DNA of 64,000 nucleotides from Anaerocolumna jejuensis DSM 15929 (GCF_900142215.1 NZ_FRAC01000018.1:62001-126000); one strand, 5' to 3'. Shown: positions 34,453-43,096, numbered from the stretch's first letter. Numbers and translations: made by a program. The notes: a model not told the origin generated them from the sequence alone.

Positions 34453-34482
34453 TGACTTCTCCACTTTTTTTATTATATAATC
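34453..34482 (+). promoter_or_regulatory. Sigma-A-type promoter for secreted protein
   Basis: TTGACT (34453-34458) and TATAAT (34477-34482) with an 18-bp spacer, 76 bp before the start codon. Confidence 0.7.
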
Positions 34483-34557
34483 AATCTGCCAAATTTTGTA
34501 AACCATAAATACAGGTACGGAATCTAAAATCTTTAAAATATGAAAGGAGACTAAAAA

Positions 34558-34914
34558 ATGTTAAAAAACAACTATTTGAAAATCTTAAGCTTCTCTTTAA
34601 TTCTTATACTTATGCTTTCATGCCCTGGTGTAAGCGCTTTCGCATCGGCACAAGATACCCCTGATGCTTACAAAGCAGTAACTGTTGACGTTAAAGTACC
34701 ATTTAGTTGTTACGCTGGACAAGAAACTATGGTAGTTAATCTTATAATAAGCTCTCGTCCAACTTACTCTTACGATGACGGCCAGTATAAGGGAACACTA
34801 AAAATAAATAGCTATAATTGGACTACGAACTCTGAGCCTGGTCATCAGGTACCCGGTCCCTGCTACTTAACACTTGATATACAATATTTTGGAATCGCTA
34901 CCCGTTATCAATAA
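34558..34914 (+). CDS. Small secreted protein, unknown function
   Basis: A 118-residue protein with a clear signal peptide (KNNYLKILSFSLILILMLS, cleavage likely after AFASA near residue 31). The mature part of about 87 residues is polar and aromatic-rich, with alternating patterns suggesting beta strands (TVDVKVPFSCYAGQETMVV, GTLKINSYNW, YLTLDIQYFG) and two cysteines (FSCYAG, PGPCYL) that could form a disulfide. AAAGGAGAC precedes the ATG and a good promoter lies upstream. It is a single gene on the plus strand within a minus-strand region. I do not recognise a family; it resembles immunoglobulin-like or carbohydrate-binding beta sandwiches only in pattern. Confidence 0.8.
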   Translation: MLKNNYLKILSFSLILILMLSCPGVSAFASAQDTPDAYKAVTVDVKVPFSCYAGQETMVVNLIISSRPTYSYDDGQYKGTLKINSYNWTTNSEPGHQVPGPCYLTLDIQYFGIATRYQ

Positions 34915-34991
34915 GTAGACTAACTTCCGTTTCCAGTACCTGTATTTAGGCTTTCTTTAACAACAATATATACCAATATGCAGAAATAACA

Positions 34992-35022
34992 AAACCCACT
35001 AACCATTCAGATTAGCGGGTTT
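34992..35022. terminator. Bidirectional terminator
   Basis: AAACCCACTAA and TTAGCGGGTTT arms (one mismatch) form a hairpin with T-rich tails on both strands, between the convergent secreted-protein and NmrA-like genes. Confidence 0.7.
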
Positions 35023-35027
35023 GTAAA

Positions 35028-35969
35028 TTAAACATCCAGTGAATGACGTTCTCCAATTTGGAAATCATCGAAATGTTCAAACATATATTTTACAGTCTTT
35101 GGCTTCTTTCCGGTTAGCTTATTGAAGTCATCCGTAAATTCGGCCATTTTATTAAGTCTGATTGCCTGTGCAAAAGTAACCATACCTTCTGATGAGAATG
35201 GAGCTTCGGAACCTTTCAGAAACTCACCCTCCGTTGTTCTTGGAACTCCCATTGCATCAAAGATCGCATAATTTTCTTCATCCGTTACTTCTTCATAACG
35301 GACATTATTTCCTGTTACTTCATTACCGATGGAAACAAATTCCGATATGGTCATAAGTTCCGGTCCATTGATATTCAGAACAGCCTCATGGTAATTCTTT
35401 GATGCCAGAGCATATGCAACTGCCATTGCACAGTCCTTACGGGAAATATAGGCCATCTTTCCGTCTCCCTGGCTGTTCTTCATAACGCCATCAATTTTTA
35501 CGAAAGTAAAATAATTTGTCACCATCGCTTCCGCATATTGTGAATTACGAAGGAAAATGTAATCAAGTCCCTGTTCTTCAACATATTTTTCAGTATAAGC
35601 GTGGTCAATTTTTTCGATGCTTGGGTTCATCTCGTCCGCTGCATTGACAAGAGAAGTATATATAATCTGTTTTACCCCTGCTTTTTTTGCAGCATCTATT
35701 ACATTTTTGTGAGCAGCCTGTCTTTTTTTACCTACAAATGGCATTGAAATCAATGCTAACTTATCGGCACCTTCAAATGCCTTTACAAGACCTTCTGTAA
35801 CATTAAAATTAGTAACTCTTGTTTCTACTCCCAGATTTTCATACTCTTTTAACGCATCCTGGTTATAACCACAGAAAATCAATTGATCCTTGCCTGCTAT
35901 CTCCAGCAAATATTTAGCTGCCTGACCTCCTAAGTTACCATCAACACCTGTTAATAATAATTTTCCCAT
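35028..35969 (-). CDS. NmrA/azoreductase-like NAD(P)H-binding protein
   Basis: A 313-residue atypical short-chain dehydrogenase: N-terminal Rossmann motif (LLTGVDGNLGGQAAKYLL), KLALISMPFVGKKRQAAHK, and GVKQIIYTSLVNA. This matches NmrA/QOR2-type proteins that reduce quinones or act as redox sensors. AAAGGTG precedes the ATG. It follows the ene-reductase gene by 60 bp on the same strand, suggesting joint handling of quinone- or enone-like compounds. Confidence 0.87.
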   Translation of the reverse strand: MGKLLLTGVDGNLGGQAAKYLLEIAGKDQLIFCGYNQDALKEYENLGVETRVTNFNVTEGLVKAFEGADKLALISMPFVGKKRQAAHKNVIDAAKKAGVKQIIYTSLVNAADEMNPSIEKIDHAYTEKYVEEQGLDYIFLRNSQYAEAMVTNYFTFVKIDGVMKNSQGDGKMAYISRKDCAMAVAYALASKNYHEAVLNINGPELMTISEFVSIGNEVTGNNVRYEEVTDEENYAIFDAMGVPRTTEGEFLKGSEAPFSSEGMVTFAQAIRLNKMAEFTDDFNKLTGKKPKTVKYMFEHFDDFQIGERHSLDV

Positions 35970-36029
35970 ATTCTTTGCACCTTTCCTTTTCTTACTATTA
36001 TTATGTTAAATTAATTTTTATTTCATGCA

Positions 36030-37967
36030 CTATATCATATATCCTGCTTCATGCCCTGTATGAACTGCATTATATAATGTGCCCTGTCTTGTATTGCAAT
36101 CGCCGATAGCGGCCACATCTACTGCGGCATCCTGATACGCACCAACCAATTCGTCATTTGCCCGAACGCCAAAGGAAACTACCATACTGTCACAAGCTAT
36201 GTTTACTTTTTCACCTGCTTCATTTTCAAATACGGCACCATTCTCATCCGTCTTTAACATTTTCAGACCGCCAAGCATTTTTACACCGGCGTCTTTTAAC
36301 ATATTAATAATGGCAATCTGATTAAATGTTGCTCCTCCCGATCCGAACCGATCTGTTGAAATCATGTCAACTAGAGTAACAGATTTACCCTGTCTGCTTT
36401 GCGCAAGAGCTGCTTCACAGCCGGTTAGCCCTGCACCAATAATTAATACTTCATGACCGGTCTGTGCTATGCCATTTTCTACATCACCCACCCAAAAACT
36501 ACGTTCATCCTCATGAACAAAGGCCGGTATAATTGGCGCTGCTCCTATTGATACCAGAACTGTGTCGTAGCCTTCTGCTTTTATCATTTCAGGTGCAGCT
36601 TCGACTCCCAATTTGATTTCAATTCCATCCATCGACTGTACTGCACGGATTGACCATTCACAGTAGCTTTTAATATCTTTTTTGAATTCAGCTGCACCTG
36701 CCATATTCAGGACGCCTCCCAGGCAATCACTTTTTTCGTAAATGACTACTTGATGTCCTCGTGAGGCTGCAACTCTTGCAGCTTCTAACCCTGCTGCACC
36801 GCCGCCGATAATGGCTACTCTTTTTTGTTTTTTGGGTTCTTTAATGGGCTGATACAAGGTTTCCATACCCATTTCAGCATTTACAGTACATCGTACTGGT
36901 GCAAGCTGGTAATGTGTTTTATGAATGCAGTTATTACATCGAATACATGGGCGTGTCTTCTCAGGCTCTCCATATTTTGCATTTTTCACCATATAGGGAT
37001 CTGCCATTAGCCCTCTTGCCATAGAAACCATATCAATTTTCCCGGCCTTAATCGCTTCATCTGCTTGTTCTAAAGTGACAGAGCCAACTACAGTTACCGG
37101 GATATTTACTGCTGCCTTGATTTTTGCCGCATCTTCAAGATTAATACCATGATCAAAATAAATCGGCTGATTAATATAGGGTGCTAACTTTTGAATCGAG
37201 TGCATCCCTCTTGAAACATGAAGTAAATCAATTTTGTCTGAAATAGACTGTGCAAATTCAATGACTTCCTCTAAAGTTGGTGAGCCTTCAATCATATCAT
37301 TTGCATTGATTCGATACTCGATTGCCATCTTATTTCCAATTTTTGCACGAATAGCCTCCAGTAATTCATTTGTAAAACGAGCTCTGTTTTCCATAGACTG
37401 TGTGCCATACTCATCTGTTCTTTCATTGATTAGCTTTGATAAAAAACATCCTGGTAACTGTCCATGTGCACCATGGATCACTAAGCTGTCAAATCCACAG
37501 CGCATTGCTCTTTCAGCCGCATTGGCAAAATCTTCGATATAATCCTTTATTTGTTGCTTTGTAAGATACGTTGGGTCGATTTCAACAACAGGTTTTGCTG
37601 CATTTTTGTCACGATTTTCAAAGCCGCCTGCTTCTAAGTTTATCGCAAATAATTCCATTCCTATTTTACAGTTATACATATGAGTCATATCACATAACAT
37701 AGATAACTCATTCACGACAGATTCTTCGCCCATCCTCAGCAAATGTGTAATAAATGCCGGTAAATCTCTGTTTACCGTACCACATCCAATATTAATACAG
37801 GCACATCCACCTGAAACGATTTCCCTGACCCATTCGATGAGCGCTTGATTTACCTGGCCATCCGCTGTTGCAAAGCTTGGCCATACAGGCGTAAATGAAA
37901 CTCTGTTCTTTAATTTCATTGGTCCTATCTGAATGGGCGCCAACACATGTTTATAATCAGTTTTCAT
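36030..37967 (-). CDS. Fe-S/FMN/FAD ene-reductase (2,4-dienoyl-CoA reductase/BaiCD family)
   Basis: A 645-residue three-domain enzyme: old-yellow-enzyme barrel (APIQIGPMKLKNRVSFTPV; MARGLMADPYMVKNA), an Fe-S segment with four cysteines (CIRCNNC, then 12 residues, C), an FAD domain (VAIIGGGAAGLEAARVAASR) and an NAD(P) domain (VLIIGAGLTGCEAALA). It should transfer hydride from NAD(P)H via FAD, the cluster and FMN to an activated C=C bond. Two oddities: the usual proton-donor motif HGAHGY reads HGAHGQ, and cysteine spacing is C-x2-C-x2-C-x12-C, not x2-x3-x11. AAAAGGAG precedes the ATG. An MFS carrier and LysR gene lie upstream. Confidence 0.9.
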   Translation of the reverse strand: MKTDYKHVLAPIQIGPMKLKNRVSFTPVWPSFATADGQVNQALIEWVREIVSGGCACINIGCGTVNRDLPAFITHLLRMGEESVVNELSMLCDMTHMYNCKIGMELFAINLEAGGFENRDKNAAKPVVEIDPTYLTKQQIKDYIEDFANAAERAMRCGFDSLVIHGAHGQLPGCFLSKLINERTDEYGTQSMENRARFTNELLEAIRAKIGNKMAIEYRINANDMIEGSPTLEEVIEFAQSISDKIDLLHVSRGMHSIQKLAPYINQPIYFDHGINLEDAAKIKAAVNIPVTVVGSVTLEQADEAIKAGKIDMVSMARGLMADPYMVKNAKYGEPEKTRPCIRCNNCIHKTHYQLAPVRCTVNAEMGMETLYQPIKEPKKQKRVAIIGGGAAGLEAARVAASRGHQVVIYEKSDCLGGVLNMAGAAEFKKDIKSYCEWSIRAVQSMDGIEIKLGVEAAPEMIKAEGYDTVLVSIGAAPIIPAFVHEDERSFWVGDVENGIAQTGHEVLIIGAGLTGCEAALAQSRQGKSVTLVDMISTDRFGSGGATFNQIAIINMLKDAGVKMLGGLKMLKTDENGAVFENEAGEKVNIACDSMVVSFGVRANDELVGAYQDAAVDVAAIGDCNTRQGTLYNAVHTGHEAGYMI

Positions 37968-37986
37968 ACTATCTCCTTTTTGTTTG

Positions 37987-38001
37987 GTGTCATAAGTTAA
38001 T
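37987..38001. promoter_or_regulatory. LysR-type element, left arm of a 15-bp inverted pair
   Basis: GTGTCATAAGTTAAT lies 20 bp before the ene-reductase start. Its exact reverse complement is at 38112-38126. The CATAAGTTA core recurs before the LysR gene. Confidence 0.6.
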
Positions 38002-38111
38002 CTCAGCTTTCACTTATGTATATTGGGGGTATAAAAATGCAACGAAGTCACTTTCCTGGAGCTGCGTGTATTTTTAACCACAAGTATACAGTCAATGAAC
38101 ATGAACATGGC

Positions 38112-38126
38112 ATTAACTTATGACAC
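38112..38126. promoter_or_regulatory. LysR-type element, right arm of the inverted pair
   Basis: ATTAACTTATGACAC, the exact reverse complement of 37987-38001, 110 bp away, in the gap between the MFS stop and the ene-reductase start. Confidence 0.6.
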
Positions 38127-38161
38127 TTGAATTATTCATTAATTCGTTGATTACGCTTCTT

Positions 38162-39373
38162 TTATTCCTTGTTTCCGGTTTCTGGAATCAAAATCCCAAT
38201 AACTAAGGCAATTATCCAACCCGCTCCCACTAAATAAAAATACCGGGTGAAGTCTACCGTCTTGCCTACGGTCGCTAAAGGTAAAATAATATAGGTTGGT
38301 AACAAAACACTGCCTAACAGCTCAATTGTTGATGCAAATCCCATTCCTGTTCCTACAAACCTAGGACCGACTTCTTTAAATTTTATTGGCATTGATAAGA
38401 AAAATGGCATTAATGATGCAGCACAGAAACCAAATACAAAAAAGCAGAGATACGCGATTACTCCGGTCAAATGCCAGCCAAATGCATATCCTATTGCGCA
38501 AATTATTGTGAATGCAATTATAAATGGCTTTACTTTTCCAACTCTTGCTGCAATCATAGGCATTACGATGGCTCCGGTCAAGTTTCCAAGACTAACGATA
38601 GAGGCTAAAACACCTGCACCTGCTGCATCCATTCCTTTTGCTATAAGTGCTGAAGGAATCCAGATATTAAAGGCAACCTGGCATCCCAGAATAAAAAATA
38701 GACCAATTGCACATAGCCACATATTTTTACTTGCAAAAACTGCTTTTATAGTCTCTGCAAAGCTTGGGGACTCCATAAAAGCAGCCTGTCCGTTTTCTTT
38801 ATTTTCACGGCCAAGAATAATCCAAAGCAGTAAGACAATGGCACACGAAATCCCCGATAGCCAGAAAGCGTTGTTCATCGATCCAATTAATGCAGTTGTA
38901 GATTGTGCAAAAAACTGCCCAACAGTGGATGCCGCTAAAAAGATTCCCATTGCGATGGAAATCATCGTTGGTTTCATCCACTGACTAAAAATCTTACCGC
39001 AGGTAACGTTGATTGCTACCGCACCAAAGCCGGTTAAAAACATGGTCGCATAAAAGGTACTATTTGTTCCTGCAAAAATATGGCCAAGACCGCCAATGCA
39101 TGAAATAATCATTCCGATTGCTACAATGAGCTTAATACTAATTTTATCAGCCAAAATTCCAACAAGGATGCTTAAAGCAATTGCTGGTACCAATGGTGCG
39201 GTTACAAGAGAGGAGAACTGCACCTCTGTTAAACCAAGCTTTGGAATTAATTCTCCAGCCACCATAGTTAATTGATATTGTGTCATTTGATAAGTAAACG
39301 CACCTAAAGCAAAGATGGCAAGAATAATCCACCCATAATTAATCTTTTGTTTTTGTTCCATCGTATCGTCCAT
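38162..39373 (-). CDS. MFS transporter (organic anion/CynX-like)
   Basis: A 403-residue carrier with 12 predicted helices, a motif-A-like loop (VGILADKISIKLIVAIG) and FGAVAINVTCGKIFSQW. It resembles OFA or CynX/NarK-type carriers of small organic anions rather than drug pumps. Start ATG 39373 or the ATG four codons downstream; neither has an ideal ribosome binding site. Its location directly upstream of an ene-reductase and downstream of a LysR gene suggests import or exchange of the reductase substrate. Confidence 0.85.
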   Translation of the reverse strand: MDDTMEQKQKINYGWIILAIFALGAFTYQMTQYQLTMVAGELIPKLGLTEVQFSSLVTAPLVPAIALSILVGILADKISIKLIVAIGMIISCIGGLGHIFAGTNSTFYATMFLTGFGAVAINVTCGKIFSQWMKPTMISIAMGIFLAASTVGQFFAQSTTALIGSMNNAFWLSGISCAIVLLLWIILGRENKENGQAAFMESPSFAETIKAVFASKNMWLCAIGLFFILGCQVAFNIWIPSALIAKGMDAAGAGVLASIVSLGNLTGAIVMPMIAARVGKVKPFIIAFTIICAIGYAFGWHLTGVIAYLCFFVFGFCAASLMPFFLSMPIKFKEVGPRFVGTGMGFASTIELLGSVLLPTYIILPLATVGKTVDFTRYFYLVGAGWIIALVIGILIPETGNKE

Positions 39374-39549
39374 ACCTTTCCATGCCCTGCATCTTCTTCA
39401 AGGGGAATATAGTGTACACCGATCAATTGCACACACTCATTTTAAATATTTGTATATCCGAGTTCGAACTTCGTTTATATTTTAACAATATCAAAAGATT
39501 GATTTGCTGTCCAACAATTAAAACCAATTAAGTAACAACAAAATGCAAT

Positions 39550-39610
39550 AACGGGGCTGTTGCAAAATGAAGCTCTGCGGAGTATAACTTCATTTTAGAA
39601 CAGCCCCGTT
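39550..39610 (-). terminator. Long hairpin terminator after LysR gene
   Basis: AACGGGGCTGTT (39550-39561) and AACAGCCCCGTT (39599-39610) pair perfectly, and CAAAATGAAG/CTTCATTTTAG extends the stem. It lies 13 bp after the LysR stop. The arms resemble those at 26999-27094, so it may belong to a dispersed hairpin family. Confidence 0.75.
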
Positions 39611-39623
39611 ATAAAACTTATAA

Positions 39624-40505
39624 TCAATTTATTAGTTCCTCTTTTATTGTATCAATTAGCTTTGATAAGGATGGATTGTTCGTATTCTTTTTCCAATACG
39701 CCTTTACTTCAAATGGAACTTCTTCTACATTCTGATCTATGAAAACTATTTTATTTGGATTAACAAAATTTTCGATTTCTGGTAAAAACGTAATCCCTAC
39801 GTTAGTGCTTACCAGCATTACAGCATCATCCATATTCTCTAACAGAAAAGAGCGGTTAAATTCCAACCCCGGATTTCCTTCATCATGATGACTTTCATAT
39901 ACCTCTTGCTGTTCCACATTTTTATAATAAGAAATAATCGTTTCGCCTATAATGTCTTCTGGCGTTATCAATGACTTTGAAGCAAGGGGATGCTTTGTAT
40001 TCACACACAATTTGGGTAATTGCTCATAAATTTTTAATTGGTTCAATTCAATAGAATCCAAATAAAAGCAAAAGCCTAAATCAATGGTATTATTCAGGAT
40101 ATTATTTTTCATATCTTCATAACTGCATTGAACAATACTAATCTGTGTCCTTGGGTATTTACTATGAAAATGAGCAATTACATTACTCATAACGTCCCGG
40201 TCTAACATACTAAAAAAGCCAAGTTTGATTACACCGTCAACACCTTGCGCGTACGCCTGTGTTTTCAGAATTGCATTATCATATAATCTTACCAATCGTT
40301 TCGCTTCTAAAAGAAATGTTTCACCAGCGATTGTCAGTTTTACTTCTTTTCTATCCCGGTCAAATAATCTGACACTCATCATTTCTTCTAAAGTAGCTAT
40401 CTGCTGACTAACAGCAGTCTGGGATAGATACAATACTTTCGCTGCTTTCGAAAAGCTTTTAAGTCTGGCTACCTCTATAAAACACCGAATTCTTTTTAAT
40501 TCCAT
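39624..40505 (-). CDS. LysR-family transcriptional regulator
   Basis: A 293-residue regulator with an N-terminal HTH (SFSKAAKVLYLSQTAVSQQI, then ATLEEMM) and a two-lobe effector domain (GVIKLGFFSMLDRDVMSNV, HPLASKSLITPEDI). It lies upstream of the MFS and ene-reductase genes on the same strand. CATAAGTTA-type palindromes precede both its own start and the ene-reductase gene, so it most likely controls this group in response to the transported or reduced compound. Confidence 0.92.
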   Translation of the reverse strand: MELKRIRCFIEVARLKSFSKAAKVLYLSQTAVSQQIATLEEMMSVRLFDRDRKEVKLTIAGETFLLEAKRLVRLYDNAILKTQAYAQGVDGVIKLGFFSMLDRDVMSNVIAHFHSKYPRTQISIVQCSYEDMKNNILNNTIDLGFCFYLDSIELNQLKIYEQLPKLCVNTKHPLASKSLITPEDIIGETIISYYKNVEQQEVYESHHDEGNPGLEFNRSFLLENMDDAVMLVSTNVGITFLPEIENFVNPNKIVFIDQNVEEVPFEVKAYWKKNTNNPSLSKLIDTIKEELIN

Positions 40506-40538
40506 GATAGCTCCTATACTTTTATTTCTTTATAAACT

Positions 40539-40551
40539 CCATAAGTTATGG
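40539..40551. promoter_or_regulatory. LysR-type palindrome before lysR gene
   Basis: CCATAAGTTATGG, a palindrome apart from its centre, 34 bp before the LysR start, sharing CATAAGTTA with the sites at 37987 and 38112. A further CATAAGTTTAT occurs at 40589-40599. The rest of the 300-bp divergent gap holds only the promoter of the WYL gene. Confidence 0.6.
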
Positions 40552-40750
40552 TTAGTTTCTGTAATTTTCATGCTTCGTGTTCTCACTTCATAAGTTTATC
40601 ACTGTGTTAAGAAAAGGACAATTATTTTTTAGTGGCTTAGTATGGAAATTAATATACAAATTTTCACACTAAGAATGTGCCTGCGAAATCCTCGGCCAAA
40701 TCCTGTGGCGTGTTGAGAAGTCCCCTCACTGATAAAACATGACATCAATG

Positions 40751-40779
40751 TTGACATCCTCCTGTCATCATTCTATAAT
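40751..40779 (+). promoter_or_regulatory. Consensus sigma-A promoter for WYL regulator
   Basis: TTGACA (40751-40756), 17-bp spacer, TATAAT (40774-40779). A TGACATC direct repeat (40740-40746, 40752-40758) overlaps the -35 region and could be an autoregulatory site. Confidence 0.8.
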
Positions 40780-40805
40780 TTAATAAAAAGTTTGAGGTGA
40801 ACATT

Positions 40806-41759
40806 TTGAAAATTGATAGATTACTATCTATTGTTATGTTATTGCTTGAACGAAGAAAAATAAATGCTCCCGAGCTTGCGGAAATGTTTGAGGTAAAGCT
40901 TCGAACAATTTATAGAGATATCGATACCATAAATCAAGCAGGGATTCCAATTATAACTTATCGTGGAGCAAATGGTGGCTTTGGCATACCGGATACCTAC
41001 AAGATTGAAAAGAAACTATTTACTATTTCTGATATTACAGCCTTATTAATAGGACTTGGAAGTATCCATTCCACCATGTCCAGTGAAGAACTCCTGAATA
41101 CCCTGGCAAAAGTAAAAGGATTGATTCCAGCTGAACAAATGAAGGATATCGAATTAAAATCGAATCAAATTATCATTGACAATACTCCCTGGCTTGGAAA
41201 TGAAGTTCTTAGATTGCGTGTTGATGCAATCAAAACCGCAATAAATGAAAATAGATTCATTTCTTTCAATTACTTTGACAGACTGGGAAACAAGACTCAA
41301 AGAAAAATAGAGCCTTATCGGTTGGTGATGAAAAATTCATACTGGTATATACAGGGCTATTGTACTACCAGAAATGATTTTCGTATTTTTTCATTACTTA
41401 ATATTTCATCCCTTAAGTTGCTCAACGAGAAATTTCATCCAAGGGATATTGATTTTGAGTCGTTGGATATCTACTTCAGGACAAACAGGAAAAACATCAC
41501 AGTTAAGCTGCTTGTGGACGAATCACTGCATGATTATATGGTAGGATACTGCGGTGAAAAAAACGTTACTGCCAGTGAAAATAATAAGTTCATTGCCTAT
41601 TATCCATTTGTAGAAGATGATTATATGTACAAAATGCTTCTTCAATTTGGCGACAAATGTGAATGTCTGGAGCCTGAAAATGTTCGTTTAGAACTTATTA
41701 GCAGAATAAAAAAGGCGCTCAATCTCTATGAAAATAATATAGCCGATCAATGTGTATAG
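40806..41759 (+). CDS. WYL-domain transcriptional regulator (YafY/DeoR-like)
   Basis: A 317-residue protein: N-terminal HTH (RLLSIVMLLLERRKINAPEL, then KLRTIYRDIDTINQAGIPI), a middle segment, a WYL domain (RFISFNYFDRLGNKTQRKIE, RLVMKNSYWYIQGYCTTR) and a C-terminal WCX region. The start is TTG 40806 after GAGGTGA; a GTG three codons upstream overlaps that site. A consensus promoter lies 27 bp upstream. Such regulators often control an adjacent gene; here the adjacent gene is the broken azoreductase-like frame downstream. Confidence 0.9.
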   Translation: MKIDRLLSIVMLLLERRKINAPELAEMFEVKLRTIYRDIDTINQAGIPIITYRGANGGFGIPDTYKIEKKLFTISDITALLIGLGSIHSTMSSEELLNTLAKVKGLIPAEQMKDIELKSNQIIIDNTPWLGNEVLRLRVDAIKTAINENRFISFNYFDRLGNKTQRKIEPYRLVMKNSYWYIQGYCTTRNDFRIFSLLNISSLKLLNEKFHPRDIDFESLDIYFRTNRKNITVKLLVDESLHDYMVGYCGEKNVTASENNKFIAYYPFVEDDYMYKMLLQFGDKCECLEPENVRLELISRIKKALNLYENNIADQCV

Positions 41760-41814
41760 GATTAACCCCCTCGCTAAAAGTTGTTTTCACATAAAAGATT
41801 TTATAATCTTGACA

Positions 41815-42163
41815 TAATACAAAATCAGATTGTATTGTTATCGCTGCTCCATATTGGGATTTAGCTTTTCCGGCAATGCTAAAGAATTACATTGAAGCAA
41901 CCAGTGTGGTCGGCATTACCTATCGTTATAGCGAGAATGGAAGACCTGTAGGAATGTGCAAGGCGGATAAAGTATACTACGTGACAACCTGCGGTGGATA
42001 CATCCGAGACCTGAACCTCGGTTATGATACAGTGAAGGCATTAGCTGCACTGTTTGGCATTAAAAGCAGTCAGTGTATCGCAGCAGAAGGTCTTGACGCC
42101 AGGCCAAATGAAGTAGAAGCAATTATGGAGGAAGCCATTAAGGATTTGCCGAACAAAATATAG
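41815..42163 (+). pseudogene. N-terminally deleted flavodoxin-fold NAD(P)H dehydrogenase (azoreductase-like)
   Basis: The frame from about 41820 reads SDCIVIAAPYWDLAFPAMLK then NYIEATSVVGITYRYSENG and VYYVTTCGG, matching the middle and C-terminal part of FMN-dependent NADH-azoreductase/NAD(P)H dehydrogenases (family about 200 residues). An in-frame TGA precedes the homology and the first 80 or so residues, including the phosphate-binding loop, are missing. No ribosome binding site precedes the internal ATG at 41876. It is most likely a deletion remnant of the WYL regulator's target. Confidence 0.75.
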
Positions 42164-42221
42164 CTTTTAAATCAGGGAGGATATCAATACTCTGAGTCTT
42201 AATCAACGTCCCTGTTCTGAA

Positions 42222-42268
42222 CCTGCAAAGAGCAGCTATCTACATATCAGATAGCTGCTCTTTGCAGG
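42222..42268. terminator. 20-bp perfect hairpin between convergent genes
   Basis: CCTGCAAAGAGCAGCTATCT (42222-42241) and its exact complement (42249-42268) form a stem with a 7-nt loop between the azoreductase remnant and the convergent sfsA gene. T tracts are weak on both sides. Confidence 0.65.
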
Positions 42269-42290
42269 CTTAGAATATATAATTACCTAT

Positions 42291-43031
42291 TTAGTGTATT
42301 GAGGGAAAATATCTCATCATTTCAACCTTTTGGGGTGTAATCCTAAAGTTTACCTGCCATATTTCGACCCCTTTGCTTGTGCTTTTTTGGACTTGCTCTC
42401 CAACATAATTACTATTTGTGCTTCTTACACCTACTGCAAATCCAGGGTTGTCATAGATAAAACAGAGAAGCATGATAGCACGTTTGTTATCATTAAGACT
42501 GTTTGCCAGCTCGTTGATATGTTTAACAAAGCGGTCTGTGGAGCTGAAAGGTGCTGCCTTTGTAGTCTTTATGTGAGAACCGCATTCCACTTGCAGACTG
42601 ACAAGAGGCGTCTTCACTTCAAGATAAGTATCACCAATCCGAAAGTCCAATTTAGAGATGCCAAGTTTTTGCTCCCGCATTACTTCTTGTTCTCCCTCTC
42701 CAACCATTTTAGAAAATCCACCGTTCTTTAGAAAATGTTCTACATATCGGTTTGCAGCATTTTGGTTAATACCTATCCAATTTTTCTCCGGCTGGGACCG
42801 CAGATCAAGAGAAATCGCTTCCACCGTATAGGCTGTTTTCCTTGCCGGATCTTTACTTCTTGACAGCAAACAAGGTATATCCTCAAATACAATATTCCCA
42901 ATACGGCCGGTGGTCGGGCAATGGCAGTCATGAATAGTTCCGTCATGCTCAACCTCCATGATAAAGCGGTTTCTTCTTTTCAGAATCACTCCCTCCAACA
43001 AGGGTTCTTCAAATACAAAATCGTTATTCAT
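42291..43031 (-). CDS. sfsA: SfsA-family protein
   Basis: A 246-residue protein matching the sugar fermentation stimulation A family: N-terminal OB-like part (LLEGVILKRRNRFIMEVE), HCPTTGRIGN, LSRSKDPARKTAYTVEAI and the nuclease-like core with KLDFRIGDTYLEVKTPLVSL. The D-(x)n-E-x-K pattern is that of PD-(D/E)XK nucleases; the cellular role is unclear despite the historic name. The ATG at 43031 follows AGGAGGAAAG. A frame extension to 43115 would cross the terminator of the preceding gene and is rejected. Confidence 0.88.
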   Translation of the reverse strand: MNNDFVFEEPLLEGVILKRRNRFIMEVEHDGTIHDCHCPTTGRIGNIVFEDIPCLLSRSKDPARKTAYTVEAISLDLRSQPEKNWIGINQNAANRYVEHFLKNGGFSKMVGEGEQEVMREQKLGISKLDFRIGDTYLEVKTPLVSLQVECGSHIKTTKAAPFSSTDRFVKHINELANSLNDNKRAIMLLCFIYDNPGFAVGVRSTNSNYVGEQVQKSTSKGVEIWQVNFRITPQKVEMMRYFPSIH

Positions 43032-43054
43032 AGACTTCTTTCCTCCTAACAAAA

Positions 43055-43080
43055 GCGGCAGAAAAAATCTGCCGTTTTTG
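43055..43080 (-). terminator. Terminator after di-iron MBL gene
   Basis: GCGGCAGA-AAAA-TCTGCCG flanked by A and T runs on either side; on the minus strand the stem ends in CTTTTGTT, just before the sfsA ribosome binding site. Confidence 0.75.
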
Positions 43081-43096
43081 TTACTGTTCCATCTGC

